The position numbers and the translations under genes are program-made. The notes below the pieces were generated by a model that was given only the letters and a program-made list of their open reading frames with translations, had not been told where the DNA came from and ran no database searches. A stretch of DNA of 64,000 nt from GCA-2697345 sp002697345 (GTDB taxonomy: Bacteria > Pseudomonadota > Alphaproteobacteria > Rhodobacterales > Rhodobacteraceae), in the NCBI GenBank assembly GCA_943787605.1, contig CALSNB010000001.1, positions 1,364,001-1,428,000 on the forward strand, in the 5' to 3' direction. Of the stretch, positions 10,558 to 19,114 are shown piece after piece (position 1 is the stretch's first letter; the number at the start of each line of letters is the position of its first letter).

Positions 10558-11169
10558 TTAATTTATACCTCTTAAACTTGAACTTAATAAATCAATGTCG
10601 CCATTTCGATTTTCTAACATTACCCCGATCTCCACTCTTTCTGAAGATAATAAGTTAATACCATCAATTATAATATTAAATATTTTCACCTCTCCACTAC
10701 GGTCAGATACAAGCCAAAGTACCTCTAACGGGGCCCAATCTATAAGATGTACACGAGTTTTTACCTCCACACCTGAGCGTATTGGTCGCGAACTTAAAAT
10801 AGAAATTTCTCCGTCTCTAAGTTCTCGAAATCTTCGAGCATACTTATTAAGAAAATATATTTGAAAAGAGTCCTTAAAAAACTCCAATTGACTCGATGAT
10901 GCAGTCCTTCGAGCTGGCCCAAGTGTAGTAAGGGCCATAATATTAGTATCTGCATACTTCTTAAAGACAAATTCAAGCTCATCTATAGTCACCGACTCAT
11001 CACGGGCTGACGATATGATATTGTTAACTTCAAGAGATATCTTTTTAATTAACTCTTCTGCTTCACTCTTTTCAAGTGCTTGTGAAACAGTAAGCATGCA
11101 AAATGTAGAAAAAAATATAACTGAAATTAAAATAAAGAAATTTTTAAATGTTCTCTTAACTAATTTCAT
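10558..11169 (-). CDS. mlaC: MlaC-family periplasmic phospholipid-binding protein
   Basis: A 203-residue protein with an N-terminal signal peptide (basic start, hydrophobic core, probable cleavage near SQA, about residue 31). It then shows the MlaC/Ttg2 pattern: an early helical part with KKYADTNIMA, FFKDSFQIYFLNKYARRF, and a beta-rich second half with KIFNIIIDGINL. MlaC ferries phospholipids through the periplasm between the MlaA-porin complex and the inner-membrane MlaFEDB transporter. The gene starts 6 bp after mlaA. MlaFED genes are not in this window. Confidence 0.85.
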   Translation of the reverse strand: MKLVKRTFKNFFILISVIFFSTFCMLTVSQALEKSEAEELIKKISLEVNNIISSARDESVTIDELEFVFKKYADTNIMALTTLGPARRTASSSQLEFFKDSFQIYFLNKYARRFRELRDGEISILSSRPIRSGVEVKTRVHLIDWAPLEVLWLVSDRSGEVKIFNIIIDGINLLSSERVEIGVMLENRNGDIDLLSSSLRGIN

Positions 11170-11175
11170 AAAAAA

Positions 11176-11925
11176 TTACTTATCGTAAACATCATTATAT
11201 GGATCTATATACTCTTTATTATCTTTATTATCAGTTTTTCGTAAAAACTCTCTTCGTTGCTGAAGATATAGAAGTCGAGCCTGAGCGTAACTGTCCTCAC
11301 TATCATACATTATAGAATCAACTAACTCTGAAAAACGTCCACGTTGATCTATAGCCTTAAGCGTCTGAGTTCCAGCATAAACCTGTTGTTCAGGAGATTC
11401 AGAAAGTAATCTAACGGGATTTGACGCAAAATCCACCATGCGACCGATGGTATTTCGTAAAGTACTAGGACCAAACAGCGGTAATTCAACATAAGGTCCT
11501 TCGCGGACCCCCCATACATGTAAAGTCTCTCCAAAATCAGAATATCTCTCAGGTAGACCCAAATTACTTGCAGGATCAAAAAGACCTCCTAAACCGGCTG
11601 TAGTGTTAACTATAAACCTTGCAGAGTTTGAGCTTGCATCTTTTAACTTAAATTGAATTAAGTCATTGATTATCATGCCTGGGGTTTTTAAGTTAGAAGC
11701 AAAATTACTAACTCCTGCCCTGATAGGTTTTGGCACCACTTGGTAGACTTTTGACGCTGGACGCAAAGCAATACGATCCAACCCTCTATTAATCTTATGA
11801 ACGTTTCTGTTTAGAGACTCAGCTGGATCATTCACGCTCTGATTTATTGGCGCAGAACCACAAGAAACTAAAACCATTAACAAGAAGGCCACAAGTACTC
11901 TTGATATTTTGGGCATTAAAAGCAT
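11176..11925 (-). CDS. mlaA: MlaA (VacJ) outer-membrane lipoprotein
   Basis: A 249-residue lipoprotein whose lipobox LVSC places the lipidated cysteine at residue 22. The family hallmarks follow: DPAESLNRNVHKIN, a VYQVVPKPIRAGVSNF stretch, and the SDFGETLHVWGVREGPYVELP-type region with PLFGPSTLRN. MlaA removes mislocalised phospholipids from the outer leaflet of the outer membrane. An AGAG Shine-Dalgarno lies 8 nt ahead of the ATG at 11925. The gene heads the mlaA-mlaC operon and is divergent from ridA over about 200 bp of very AT-rich sequence. Confidence 0.93.
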   Translation of the reverse strand: MLLMPKISRVLVAFLLMVLVSCGSAPINQSVNDPAESLNRNVHKINRGLDRIALRPASKVYQVVPKPIRAGVSNFASNLKTPGMIINDLIQFKLKDASSNSARFIVNTTAGLGGLFDPASNLGLPERYSDFGETLHVWGVREGPYVELPLFGPSTLRNTIGRMVDFASNPVRLLSESPEQQVYAGTQTLKAIDQRGRFSELVDSIMYDSEDSYAQARLLYLQQRREFLRKTDNKDNKEYIDPYNDVYDK

Positions 11926-12102
11926 TATTTTACTCTAATTTAATTGGCAGTATTATAGATCTCATATATACCCAAAGAAAACTTAAACCACCATACAAAA
12001 TAATTTATTTTTCTTACAAATTGTAGAATTTAAAGTTAGTAACAAAAATACAATATATTTTAATTAATTTGATCACTTTTACTTATACGTTTATCACAAC
12101 TT

Positions 12103-12108
12103 TATAAT
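12103..12108 (+). promoter_or_regulatory. Putative -10 element for the ridA gene
   Basis: A perfect TATAAT lies 17 bp before the ATG of the RidA gene, with a GGAG Shine-Dalgarno between them. It would give a leader of roughly 12 nt. No convincing -35 at 16-18 bp spacing was found, so this is a tentative call. Confidence 0.35.
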
Positions 12109-12125
12109 AGATTAATGGAGAAAAC

Positions 12126-12587
12126 ATGAAAATTGAAAACCGTTTAAAAGAAATTGGAATTAAACTCCCTGATGCACCGGCACCCGCAGCAAATTATGTT
12201 CCAAGTGTGGTCGTTGGTGATATTGTTTATATTTCTGGCCAAGTCTCTTCTAACGCAAATGGTTTAATAAAAGGCAAGTTGGGGAGTACAATGAGTACAG
12301 AGGACGGTGTGAAGGCAGCAGAAGCTTGTGCAATTAGTCTTCTTGCCCAAGTGAAAAATGCTTGTGGAGGGGATTTAGACAACTTAGTAAGGGTTATCAA
12401 GCTTACGGGCTTCGTTAATTCAACTCCTGACTTCATGGATCAACCTACAATAATCAACGGGGCATCAGACTTTTTAGTAGACGTACTGCAAGAATCTGGA
12501 CGTCATTCACGTTCAGCAGTTAGTGCGGCATCTTTACCTTTTGGAGTAGCTGTTGAAATAGAGGGTATTTTTCAAATAAAATCATAA
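12126..12587 (+). CDS. RidA family protein (YjgF/TdcF-like imine deaminase)
   Basis: A 153-residue single-domain protein of the RidA superfamily, longer than canonical RidA (about 128 residues) and like the 150-residue subgroup common in Proteobacteria. Seen are GDIVYISGQVS, a VRVIKLTGFVNSTPDF core, and the C-terminal RSAVSAASLPFGVAVEIEGIF, whose Arg matches the conserved substrate-binding arginine. RidA hydrolyses reactive enamine/imine intermediates from PLP enzymes; paralogues of this subgroup are less well characterised. A GGAG Shine-Dalgarno supports the start. Confidence 0.85.
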   Translation: MKIENRLKEIGIKLPDAPAPAANYVPSVVVGDIVYISGQVSSNANGLIKGKLGSTMSTEDGVKAAEACAISLLAQVKNACGGDLDNLVRVIKLTGFVNSTPDFMDQPTIINGASDFLVDVLQESGRHSRSAVSAASLPFGVAVEIEGIFQIKS

Positions 12588-12612
12588 ATAAAAACTCTAC
12601 TCTCATTAAATT

Positions 12613-12652
12613 CTGTAAAAGTTTTACAGTAAAATTATATTAATATAATTTT
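12613..12652 (+). terminator. Two adjacent palindromes, probable terminator of ridA
   Basis: Positions 12613-12629 read CTGTAAAA-G-TTTTACAG, a perfect 8-bp inverted repeat around one base. Directly after it, 12631-12652 is a perfect 22-bp A/T palindrome ending in a run of six T (12649-12654). The second could fold into a stem followed by T residues, as in an intrinsic terminator, although its stem has no GC pairs. It lies 26 bp after the ridA stop. Confidence 0.4.
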
Positions 12653-12657
12653 TTAAG

Positions 12658-12670
12658 ATCCGCGCGCGCC
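12658..12670. repeat. Alternating CG tract in an AT-rich spacer
   Basis: The sequence CGCGCGCG followed by CC sits 10 bp before the next start codon, in a spacer otherwise nearly pure A/T. It stands out strongly from local composition. No Shine-Dalgarno for the next gene is visible in it. Confidence 0.6.
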
Positions 12671-12679
12671 ATAAATCAA

Positions 12680-13855
12680 ATGAAAACATGTAATATAGAC
12701 ATATCTTTTTTACAAAGCATTCAAAGCATGCCTGCTGAAGATTGGGATGCTTGCGCTTGTCCAGAATCTCCCAATAGTAAACCACTAAATATTTTCTCCA
12801 CTCACCGGTTCCTTCTTGCTCTCGAAAAATCTAAATCTGTGGGACAAGGTACTGGTTGGATTCCACATTATATAGTAGCAAAATCCGAAGGTACTATAAT
12901 TGCTGTTGCTCCACTTTATTTAAAATATCACTCCCAAGGAGAGTATATATTTGATCATAACTGGGCTCATGCGTTTGAAGGCGCCGGAGGTCAGTATTAT
13001 CCAAAGTTACAGATATCTATACCCTTTACTCCAGCCACTGGAAAACGTTTTCTTACTAAACCAGGTTGGGAACAAGCTGGAAGTAATGCACTTATTAAGG
13101 GAGCGATTCACTTAGCAGAGCAAAATAATTTATCCTCTATCCACATAACATTTTGTACAGACAGTGAAGTAGATATAGGTAAAGAAAATGATCTTCTTTA
13201 CCGAACCAGCCAACAATTTCACTGGAAAAATAATTCCTACAGCTCTTTCGATTGTTTTTTAGAATCCTTATCATCCCGGAAACGGAAAAATATAAGGAAA
13301 GAGAGAAAATTAGCTAATCAGTTTGGGGGTAAAATTGAAGTATTGCAGGGACCTCAAATACAAGAAAAACATTGGGATGCTTTTTGGCTTTTTTATCAAG
13401 ACACTGGGATAAAAAAATGGGGTACACCATATCTGACTAGGGACTTCTTTAAAGAGGTTCAAAAAAACCTCCTTGATGACACATTATTAGTTTTGGCTGA
13501 GATTAATGGTAGATACGTTGCTGGCGCTTTAAATTTTATTGGTCAAGATACCCTTTATGGGCGTTATTGGGGCTGTATCGAGGACTATCCGTCCTTACAC
13601 TTTGAGCTATGTTATTATCGAGCAATAGATTTTGCGATATCCAATAACTTAAAGATTGTGGAAGCTGGTGCCCAAGGTGCTCACAAACTTGCACGGGGAT
13701 ATTTACCCGTCGCTGTTAAATCTCTCCATTGGATAAATAATAAAAGTTTAAGAACTGCGATATCAGCTTATTTGGATTCTGAAAGAGCCGCTGTGAAAGA
13801 AGGTAATGAAGTGCTAACTAGTTTCGCTCCATATAAAAACCTTTTAAAAAAATAA
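12680..13855 (+). CDS. FemAB-like / GNAT-fold protein of the DUF482 (PF04339) family
   Basis: A 391-residue cytosolic protein. Family features seen are an early VAKSEGTIIAVAPLYLK strand, FDHNWAHAFEGAGGQYYPKL, a central SRKRKNIRKERK basic region, and the late YWGCIEDYPSLHFELCYYRAIDFAI and GAQGAHKLARGYLP stretches. The family is related to FemABX aminoacyl transferases and annotated as peptidoglycan biosynthesis/recognition, but the reaction is not established. It follows ridA on the same strand after 92 bp. No clear Shine-Dalgarno precedes the ATG. Confidence 0.85.
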   Translation: MKTCNIDISFLQSIQSMPAEDWDACACPESPNSKPLNIFSTHRFLLALEKSKSVGQGTGWIPHYIVAKSEGTIIAVAPLYLKYHSQGEYIFDHNWAHAFEGAGGQYYPKLQISIPFTPATGKRFLTKPGWEQAGSNALIKGAIHLAEQNNLSSIHITFCTDSEVDIGKENDLLYRTSQQFHWKNNSYSSFDCFLESLSSRKRKNIRKERKLANQFGGKIEVLQGPQIQEKHWDAFWLFYQDTGIKKWGTPYLTRDFFKEVQKNLLDDTLLVLAEINGRYVAGALNFIGQDTLYGRYWGCIEDYPSLHFELCYYRAIDFAISNNLKIVEAGAQGAHKLARGYLPVAVKSLHWINNKSLRTAISAYLDSERAAVKEGNEVLTSFAPYKNLLKK

Positions 13856-13872
13856 CCCTCGAAATTTAATTT

Positions 13873-14376
13873 TTATAGTTTGGCTATAGAGTCAAGTAAT
13901 CCCTCACCCGCAGAGGTTGTACATTCACCACGTGATTTTTCTTCATTAAAAACAATTACATTTTGATCTTCAACATACATAGCATATCTTTTTGACCTTT
14001 CAATCAAACCGATATCAGGTGCTGTAAAGTCCATTCCAATCAAGCGAGTAAACTTACTTTCTGGATCTCCTAACATTATTAAACCAGCAGCTGAAGCTCC
14101 CGTAATTTCTCCCCAGGCTTTCAAAACATGCGGATCATTAACAGAAATACAAATAATCGTATTTATCCCAATTTCTTCAAATCTTTTCTTTGTCCTAATA
14201 AAGCTTGGAACGTGAGAAGACTGACAAGTCGGCGTAAAAGCACCCGGTAAACCAAAAATCACTACTTTGTTAAGAGCTGTAAACTTACTCAGCAAAACTT
14301 TTTCGATACCCTCTTTACCAAACCACACGAACTCCGAATTTGGTAGTTTATCATTTTCCTTTATCATCATACTCAC
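13873..14376 (-). CDS. Peroxiredoxin of the Prx5 type
   Basis: A 167-residue peroxiredoxin with the Prx5 peroxidatic motif PGAFTPTC, Cys51, followed by a second helix. The downstream ISVNDPHVLKAWG and the late Cys in GECTTSAGE fit Prx5 enzymes. It reduces H2O2 or organic peroxides using glutaredoxin or thioredoxin. Length and motifs are complete. Three nearby in-frame ATG codons (residues 1, 3 and 4) leave the exact start open. The gene converges with the FemAB-like gene with an 17-bp gap. Confidence 0.92.
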   Translation of the reverse strand: MSMMIKENDKLPNSEFVWFGKEGIEKVLLSKFTALNKVVIFGLPGAFTPTCQSSHVPSFIRTKKRFEEIGINTIICISVNDPHVLKAWGEITGASAAGLIMLGDPESKFTRLIGMDFTAPDIGLIERSKRYAMYVEDQNVIVFNEEKSRGECTTSAGEGLLDSIAKL

Positions 14377-14449
14377 TTCCTTATTTAAAACTTCTCAAAA
14401 CCTCTATATACAGTTTTTTGATGAGTCATACCATTAATGGAAGATATAT

Positions 14450-15661
14450 ATGAAAGATATCGTTGTAATCGGGGCAGGCCAAGCAGGTGCATCTCTATGT
14501 GCCAAATTACGTCAAATGGGTTATGGCGAAAAGCTTTCATTGTTCGGTGAAGAAGTGTTTCCTCCTTATCAACGTCCTCCACTATCCAAAAAATATTTAC
14601 TCGGGGAAATAGATGTAGAGCGTCTGTATATCAGACCAAAGAAATTCTACTCTGAGCAAGATATTGATCTTAATTTAAATTCCCCTATTTCAAAAATAGA
14701 TATTAAAAAGAAAGTAATTTATAGCAAAGGAAATAGTACTTCATTCGATCAACTTATCTTTACGACAGGATCCACTCCTCGAAAACTACCCAAGTCGTTG
14801 AGTCAAAATTTAAAAAATATTTTTTACGTAAGATCAATCTTAGATGTCAACTATATGGCTCCAAACTTAGTTGAAGGGAAAAAAGTATTGATAATTGGAG
14901 GTGGTTATATAGGTTTGGAGGCCGCATCAGTTTGCAGAAAATTAGGTGTAAATGTAAAAATTATTGAAATGGATAAACGGATTTTAAATAGGGTTTCATC
15001 TTCTGAAACTGCAAACTATTTCAGAGAACTTCATCAAAATAATGGTGTAGAAATACTAGAAAGAGTTACTCTAGATGCCCTTATAGGGGAGACTCATGTA
15101 GAAAAAGCAATACTCTCTGATGGTACTCAAATGAATATTGACTTGGTGATTGCAGGGATTGGCGTTCTACCTAATGACAATCTAGCATCTGAAGCTGGTT
15201 TAGATATTGAAAATGGTATTAAAACTAACTCACTTGGTCAAACATCTAACGAAAGTATTTGGGCTGCCGGTGACTGCTCCTCGTTTCCCTGGAGAGGAAA
15301 GCGTATACGTTTAGAAAGTGTACAAAATGCTATTGATCAATCAGAAATAGTGGCAGAAAATATTTTAGGCGAAAAAAAGAGTTATATACCATCCCCTTGG
15401 TTTTGGTCAGATCAGTACGATGTGAAGCTTCAAATAGCAGGATTAAATACCGGTTACGATCAAATAGCTGTAAGAAAGGGTGACAGAGATAATTCTGTAT
15501 CACACTGGTACTATAAGTCAGGAACACTCATTTCAGTTGATGCCATGAACGACCCAAGATCCTATATGATTGGTAAAAGAATAATAGAAAGTGGTAACGT
15601 AGTTTCACCAACAGATATTGAAAATCCTGAGTATGACTTAAAAAAACTAATAAAAAAGTGA
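14450..15661 (+). CDS. FAD-dependent ferredoxin reductase (rhodocoxin/putidaredoxin reductase type)
   Basis: A 403-residue pyridine-nucleotide-disulfide-fold reductase. The FAD Rossmann motif GAGQAG is at residues 8-13 with YQRPPLSKKYL close behind. A second NAD-binding motif GGGYIG starts at residue 150. The FAD-contact WAAGDC follows, and the C-terminal reductase domain carries FWSDQYDVKLQIAG. Such proteins pass electrons from NAD(P)H to 2Fe-2S ferredoxins that feed P450s or dioxygenases; no partner is adjacent here. GGAAG lies 6 nt ahead of the ATG. Its stop overlaps rsmD by 4 bp. Confidence 0.9.
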   Translation: MKDIVVIGAGQAGASLCAKLRQMGYGEKLSLFGEEVFPPYQRPPLSKKYLLGEIDVERLYIRPKKFYSEQDIDLNLNSPISKIDIKKKVIYSKGNSTSFDQLIFTTGSTPRKLPKSLSQNLKNIFYVRSILDVNYMAPNLVEGKKVLIIGGGYIGLEAASVCRKLGVNVKIIEMDKRILNRVSSSETANYFRELHQNNGVEILERVTLDALIGETHVEKAILSDGTQMNIDLVIAGIGVLPNDNLASEAGLDIENGIKTNSLGQTSNESIWAAGDCSSFPWRGKRIRLESVQNAIDQSEIVAENILGEKKSYIPSPWFWSDQYDVKLQIAGLNTGYDQIAVRKGDRDNSVSHWYYKSGTLISVDAMNDPRSYMIGKRIIESGNVVSPTDIENPEYDLKKLIKK

Positions 15662-16218
15662 GAGTTATCGCAGGAAAATTCCGAGGTTTAAGATTAAAAT
15701 CTATAGGAAGTACACCGGCTAATAAAAGCCTACGGCCGACTACAGACCGTGTGAGGGAAAACCTTTTTAATATTCTTTCTGGAGGAAAGTATGGTAATAT
15801 TCTTAACGGAGCACGGGTATTAGATATGTTTGCCGGAACAGGGATACTTGGAATTGAAGCTATTTCTCGCGGTGCCAGTCACGCCACTCTTTTTGAAAAG
15901 TGTGTAAGCACCTTCAAATTAATCCAAGATAACATTAAACTTACTAATACTATTAATGAAATAAATGTAATAAATACAAATGTACTGCATTTGGAGCAAT
16001 GTAAAACAGAACCTTTTAATTTAGTTTTTATTGACCCTCCTTATCAAAAAAAATTTGGAAAACCCGCATTAGCGAGGGCACTAGAGTTTGGTTGGCTGTC
16101 AGAAGGAGCTTTAGTCGTATGGGAGGAAAGTGCTTCTCCAGAGGTCCCAAAAGAGTTTGAGTGGCTTGATGAAAAAAAATATGGGAATACAGTTTTGACT
16201 TTTTTAACTACTTCCTAG
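15658..16218 (+). CDS. rsmD: 16S rRNA (guanine-966-N2)-methyltransferase RsmD
   Basis: A 186-residue SAM-dependent methyltransferase. It opens with MRVIAGKFRGLRLKS, contains RPTTDRVRENLFNIL, the SAM-binding LDMFAGTGILGIEA and the catalytic FIDPPY. RsmD methylates N2 of G966 in assembled 30S subunits. The start is GTG at 15658 inside the 4-bp overlap GTGA with the reductase gene, which implies coupled translation. Length matches the family. Confidence 0.94.
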   Translation: MRVIAGKFRGLRLKSIGSTPANKSLRPTTDRVRENLFNILSGGKYGNILNGARVLDMFAGTGILGIEAISRGASHATLFEKCVSTFKLIQDNIKLTNTINEINVINTNVLHLEQCKTEPFNLVFIDPPYQKKFGKPALARALEFGWLSEGALVVWEESASPEVPKEFEWLDEKKYGNTVLTFLTTS

Positions 16219-16234
16219 TAAGTTCCAATCCATT

Positions 16235-18265
16235 ATGAAAAAAATTCTAAATAGTACTTTTGGTTTAAAATCTTTTAAGCGCGGGCAAAAAGAAATAATA
16301 CAATCCGTTATACATGGAAATGATGTCTTTGTAGTAATGCCCACAGGTTCGGGTAAATCATTATGTTATCAGCTCCCGGCCATTGTGAGGGAAGGTTTAA
16401 CAGTTGTTATATCACCGTTAATTGCACTGATGATGTCACAGGTCCTTTATCTCAAAAAACTTGGAATAAACTGTGGAGCATTAACTTCAAGTAGTAGCCC
16501 AGGAGAGGTTACAGAAATTCTAGACAACCTTAGTCAAAAAACTCTTAAAATTCTATACATAGCACCTGAAAGGTTATCAAAGGCTTCTACAATCAAAATA
16601 CTAAAAGCTGGAAATGTAAATTTAATAGCAGTCGATGAAGCACATTGTGTTAGTCAATGGGGTCATGATTTTAGACCTAACTACCTATTAATTGGTAATC
16701 TAAGGAAAAGCCTAAATGTCCCTCTTGTAGCACTAACAGCGACTGCCGGGCCCAGAACAAAGATTGAAATAACTAAACTGTTATTTGGAAAAAATAAGCC
16801 TAAATCTTTTTATTTTGGTTACGATCGACCCAACATCTTTATGTCTTTTCAACTAAAGAGTTCCCCAAGAGATCAAATTTTAAATTTTGTTAAAAAAAAT
16901 AAAAAAACGAGTGGGATTGTGTACTGTGCGACCCGTGCAAAAACAGAAACAATAGCAAACGCACTTAATGAAATAGGTTACTCTGCTTTAGCATACCATG
17001 CCGGCCTAGAATCCAGTATTCGCCGAAATGTCGAGACTCTATTTAGTTCTAAAAATAATTTAATAATTGTTGCAACAATAGCGTTCGGTATGGGACTAGA
17101 TAAGCCAAACATTAGATGGATTGTGCACGCTGACATACCTCAATCAATCGAAAATTACTATCAAGAAATTGGGCGAGCAGGTCGTGATGGAAAACCTGCA
17201 ATAGCTTTAACCCTTTATAGCCAAGAAGATATTGATTTTAGAAGACAACAAATTAATGAGGGTACTATGATGGAAGTTCAAAAAGATCTTAACCATCAGC
17301 GTCTTAATCACATAATTGGGCTAGCAGATGATATAGATTGCCGTCGTAAAAATCTGCTGAGATACTTTGGAGAGGATATTGTATTATGTAAAAATTGTGA
17401 CTTATGTAAAAACCCAAAAGACACATTTGAAGCCTCTAAATCTATACAAAAAATACTAGAATGTATAATTTTAACAAATGAAAAATATTCTATTGCTAAT
17501 ATTATTAATCTACTGATTGGACAGCTAACAGATAAAATAAAAAAAAATAGTGATCAAAAAAATAAGTTCTTTGGTACAGGAAAAGAGTTTAATAACCTTC
17601 AATGGTTAGCTATTATCCGGCAAATGATGGGAAGAGACCTAATTCGTCCGTCTCTAAAGGGAGTGAATTCAATCTGTTTAACAGTTCAAGGAAAAATGTT
17701 CCTCACTAATAAGCACCCAATTAATTTTAACCTAGATTCGTTTCACAAAATATCAAAAAAGTTAAAAATTAAAACATTGGTTTCTGATGATGATCAAGCT
17801 CTTTTATCTATGTTAAAAGCAAACTGTAGAAAATTAGCCGAAAACAGTAATATACCTAGTCATTTTATTTTTCGGGAAGCGACTTTAATTGAAATGGCTA
17901 TAAAGAAACCAAAAAATATAGATGAATTTTTTATGATACATGGTGTAGGGCCTAAGAAATTAGAAAAGTTTAGTACATCATTTTTAAACATAATTAATAT
18001 CTCACCTCCTGACCCTTTACACCCCGCACGAAGAAAATTGATAGGAGGCAACTCCGCTTATATTTATGATCAACTTATTGAGGCCCAGTCAAAATTGGCA
18101 TATGGTAAAGATGGGCACCAAAAAAAAATTACTTGCTCTCCCTCGATAATTGCTAAAATATCAAAATTAATAAATCCCACACAAGCAGTTATTAATAATA
18201 TTCTTGGCGAAAAAAAGGCTCTTCGCTTTGGGAAGGCGTTTTTAAAAATATTGAAAGACTTTTAA
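16235..18265 (+). CDS. recQ: ATP-dependent DNA helicase RecQ
   Basis: A 676-residue RecQ. The helicase core has Walker A PTGSGKS (residues 36-42) and DEAH at 134-137 followed by CVSQWGHDFRP, the RecQ aromatic-rich loop. Motif VI is QEIGRAGRDG. The RQC zinc cysteines are seen as CRRKNLLRYFG and CKNCDLC. A C-terminal HRDC domain contains FFMIHGVGPKKLEKF. RecQ unwinds recombination and stalled-fork intermediates. It starts 16 bp after rsmD with no obvious strong Shine-Dalgarno. Lys/Asn use is especially high, in line with the AT-rich genome. Confidence 0.95.
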   Translation: MKKILNSTFGLKSFKRGQKEIIQSVIHGNDVFVVMPTGSGKSLCYQLPAIVREGLTVVISPLIALMMSQVLYLKKLGINCGALTSSSSPGEVTEILDNLSQKTLKILYIAPERLSKASTIKILKAGNVNLIAVDEAHCVSQWGHDFRPNYLLIGNLRKSLNVPLVALTATAGPRTKIEITKLLFGKNKPKSFYFGYDRPNIFMSFQLKSSPRDQILNFVKKNKKTSGIVYCATRAKTETIANALNEIGYSALAYHAGLESSIRRNVETLFSSKNNLIIVATIAFGMGLDKPNIRWIVHADIPQSIENYYQEIGRAGRDGKPAIALTLYSQEDIDFRRQQINEGTMMEVQKDLNHQRLNHIIGLADDIDCRRKNLLRYFGEDIVLCKNCDLCKNPKDTFEASKSIQKILECIILTNEKYSIANIINLLIGQLTDKIKKNSDQKNKFFGTGKEFNNLQWLAIIRQMMGRDLIRPSLKGVNSICLTVQGKMFLTNKHPINFNLDSFHKISKKLKIKTLVSDDDQALLSMLKANCRKLAENSNIPSHFIFREATLIEMAIKKPKNIDEFFMIHGVGPKKLEKFSTSFLNIINISPPDPLHPARRKLIGGNSAYIYDQLIEAQSKLAYGKDGHQKKITCSPSIIAKISKLINPTQAVINNILGEKKALRFGKAFLKILKDF

Positions 18266-18321
18266 TATAAATTAATATATTTTAATAAAGTATCTGTTAA
18301 ACAAAATCGAGGTTTAAAGAA

Positions 18322-19083
18322 ATGTTAACTGTTATTTCACCAGCCAAGAAGCTTAATCTTGAACCAAATGTAAAAATTCTACAAACCAAACCCACTTTTA
18401 AAGCGGAAGCCAATAACTTAGCGGCTACAGTGAGTAAACTGTCTACAGTTGAACAACAGAAACTTATGTCGATCTCTGAGAAGTTAGCAGAATTAAACAG
18501 AAAAAGATTTCAATCTTTTAAAACAGAGCCAACTTCAGAAGAATCTCTTGCAGCAGTTTTTGCATTTGCTGGAGATACTTATACTGGTCTAGAGGTGGAA
18601 ACCTTCGAAAACGAAGAACTTGATTTTGCCCAAAACCATCTACGAATTTTATCTGGATTATACGGGATCTTAAAGCCTTTAGATGCGATTCAACCTTATC
18701 GACTCGAAATGGGAAGCAAGTTAAATACGAATAAGGGAAAATCTTTATATCAATACTGGGGCGATATGTTAAGCTTAAAGCTTAATGAGCATGCCAAAGA
18801 TGTTAATACAAATATATTAATAAATTGTGCAAGTCTGGAGTATTTTGGTGCAATACAACAAGAAGCTCTTAATTTAAAGGTTATTACACCTGTATTTCTT
18901 GAGAATAAGGCGGAAGGTCCAAAAATTATAAGTTTTTTTGCAAAAAGAGCTCGTGGAGCAATGGCTAGATTTATTATACAAAATAGAATAACTACTCCAG
19001 AGTATTTAAGTGATTTTGATACTGGAGGCTATAAGTATCAAAAAGAGTTATCCAGCTCTGAAAAGCTAGTGTTTTTAAGGTAG
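18322..19083 (+). CDS. yaaA: Peroxide stress protein YaaA (DUF328/UPF0246)
   Basis: A 253-residue full-length YaaA homologue beginning MLTVISPAKKLN, with GDTYTGLEVETF, LRILSGLYGILKPLD, YRLEMGSKL and FFAKRARGAMARF. In E. coli YaaA limits intracellular iron and Fenton damage under peroxide stress and binds DNA; the exact chemistry is unknown. It stands 56 bp after recQ on the same strand and converges with imuB. Confidence 0.94.
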   Translation: MLTVISPAKKLNLEPNVKILQTKPTFKAEANNLAATVSKLSTVEQQKLMSISEKLAELNRKRFQSFKTEPTSEESLAAVFAFAGDTYTGLEVETFENEELDFAQNHLRILSGLYGILKPLDAIQPYRLEMGSKLNTNKGKSLYQYWGDMLSLKLNEHAKDVNTNILINCASLEYFGAIQQEALNLKVITPVFLENKAEGPKIISFFAKRARGAMARFIIQNRITTPEYLSDFDTGGYKYQKELSSSEKLVFLR

Positions 19084-19114
19084 AAATTAGTAGGTTTTGT
19101 TTTACTGAAACTTA

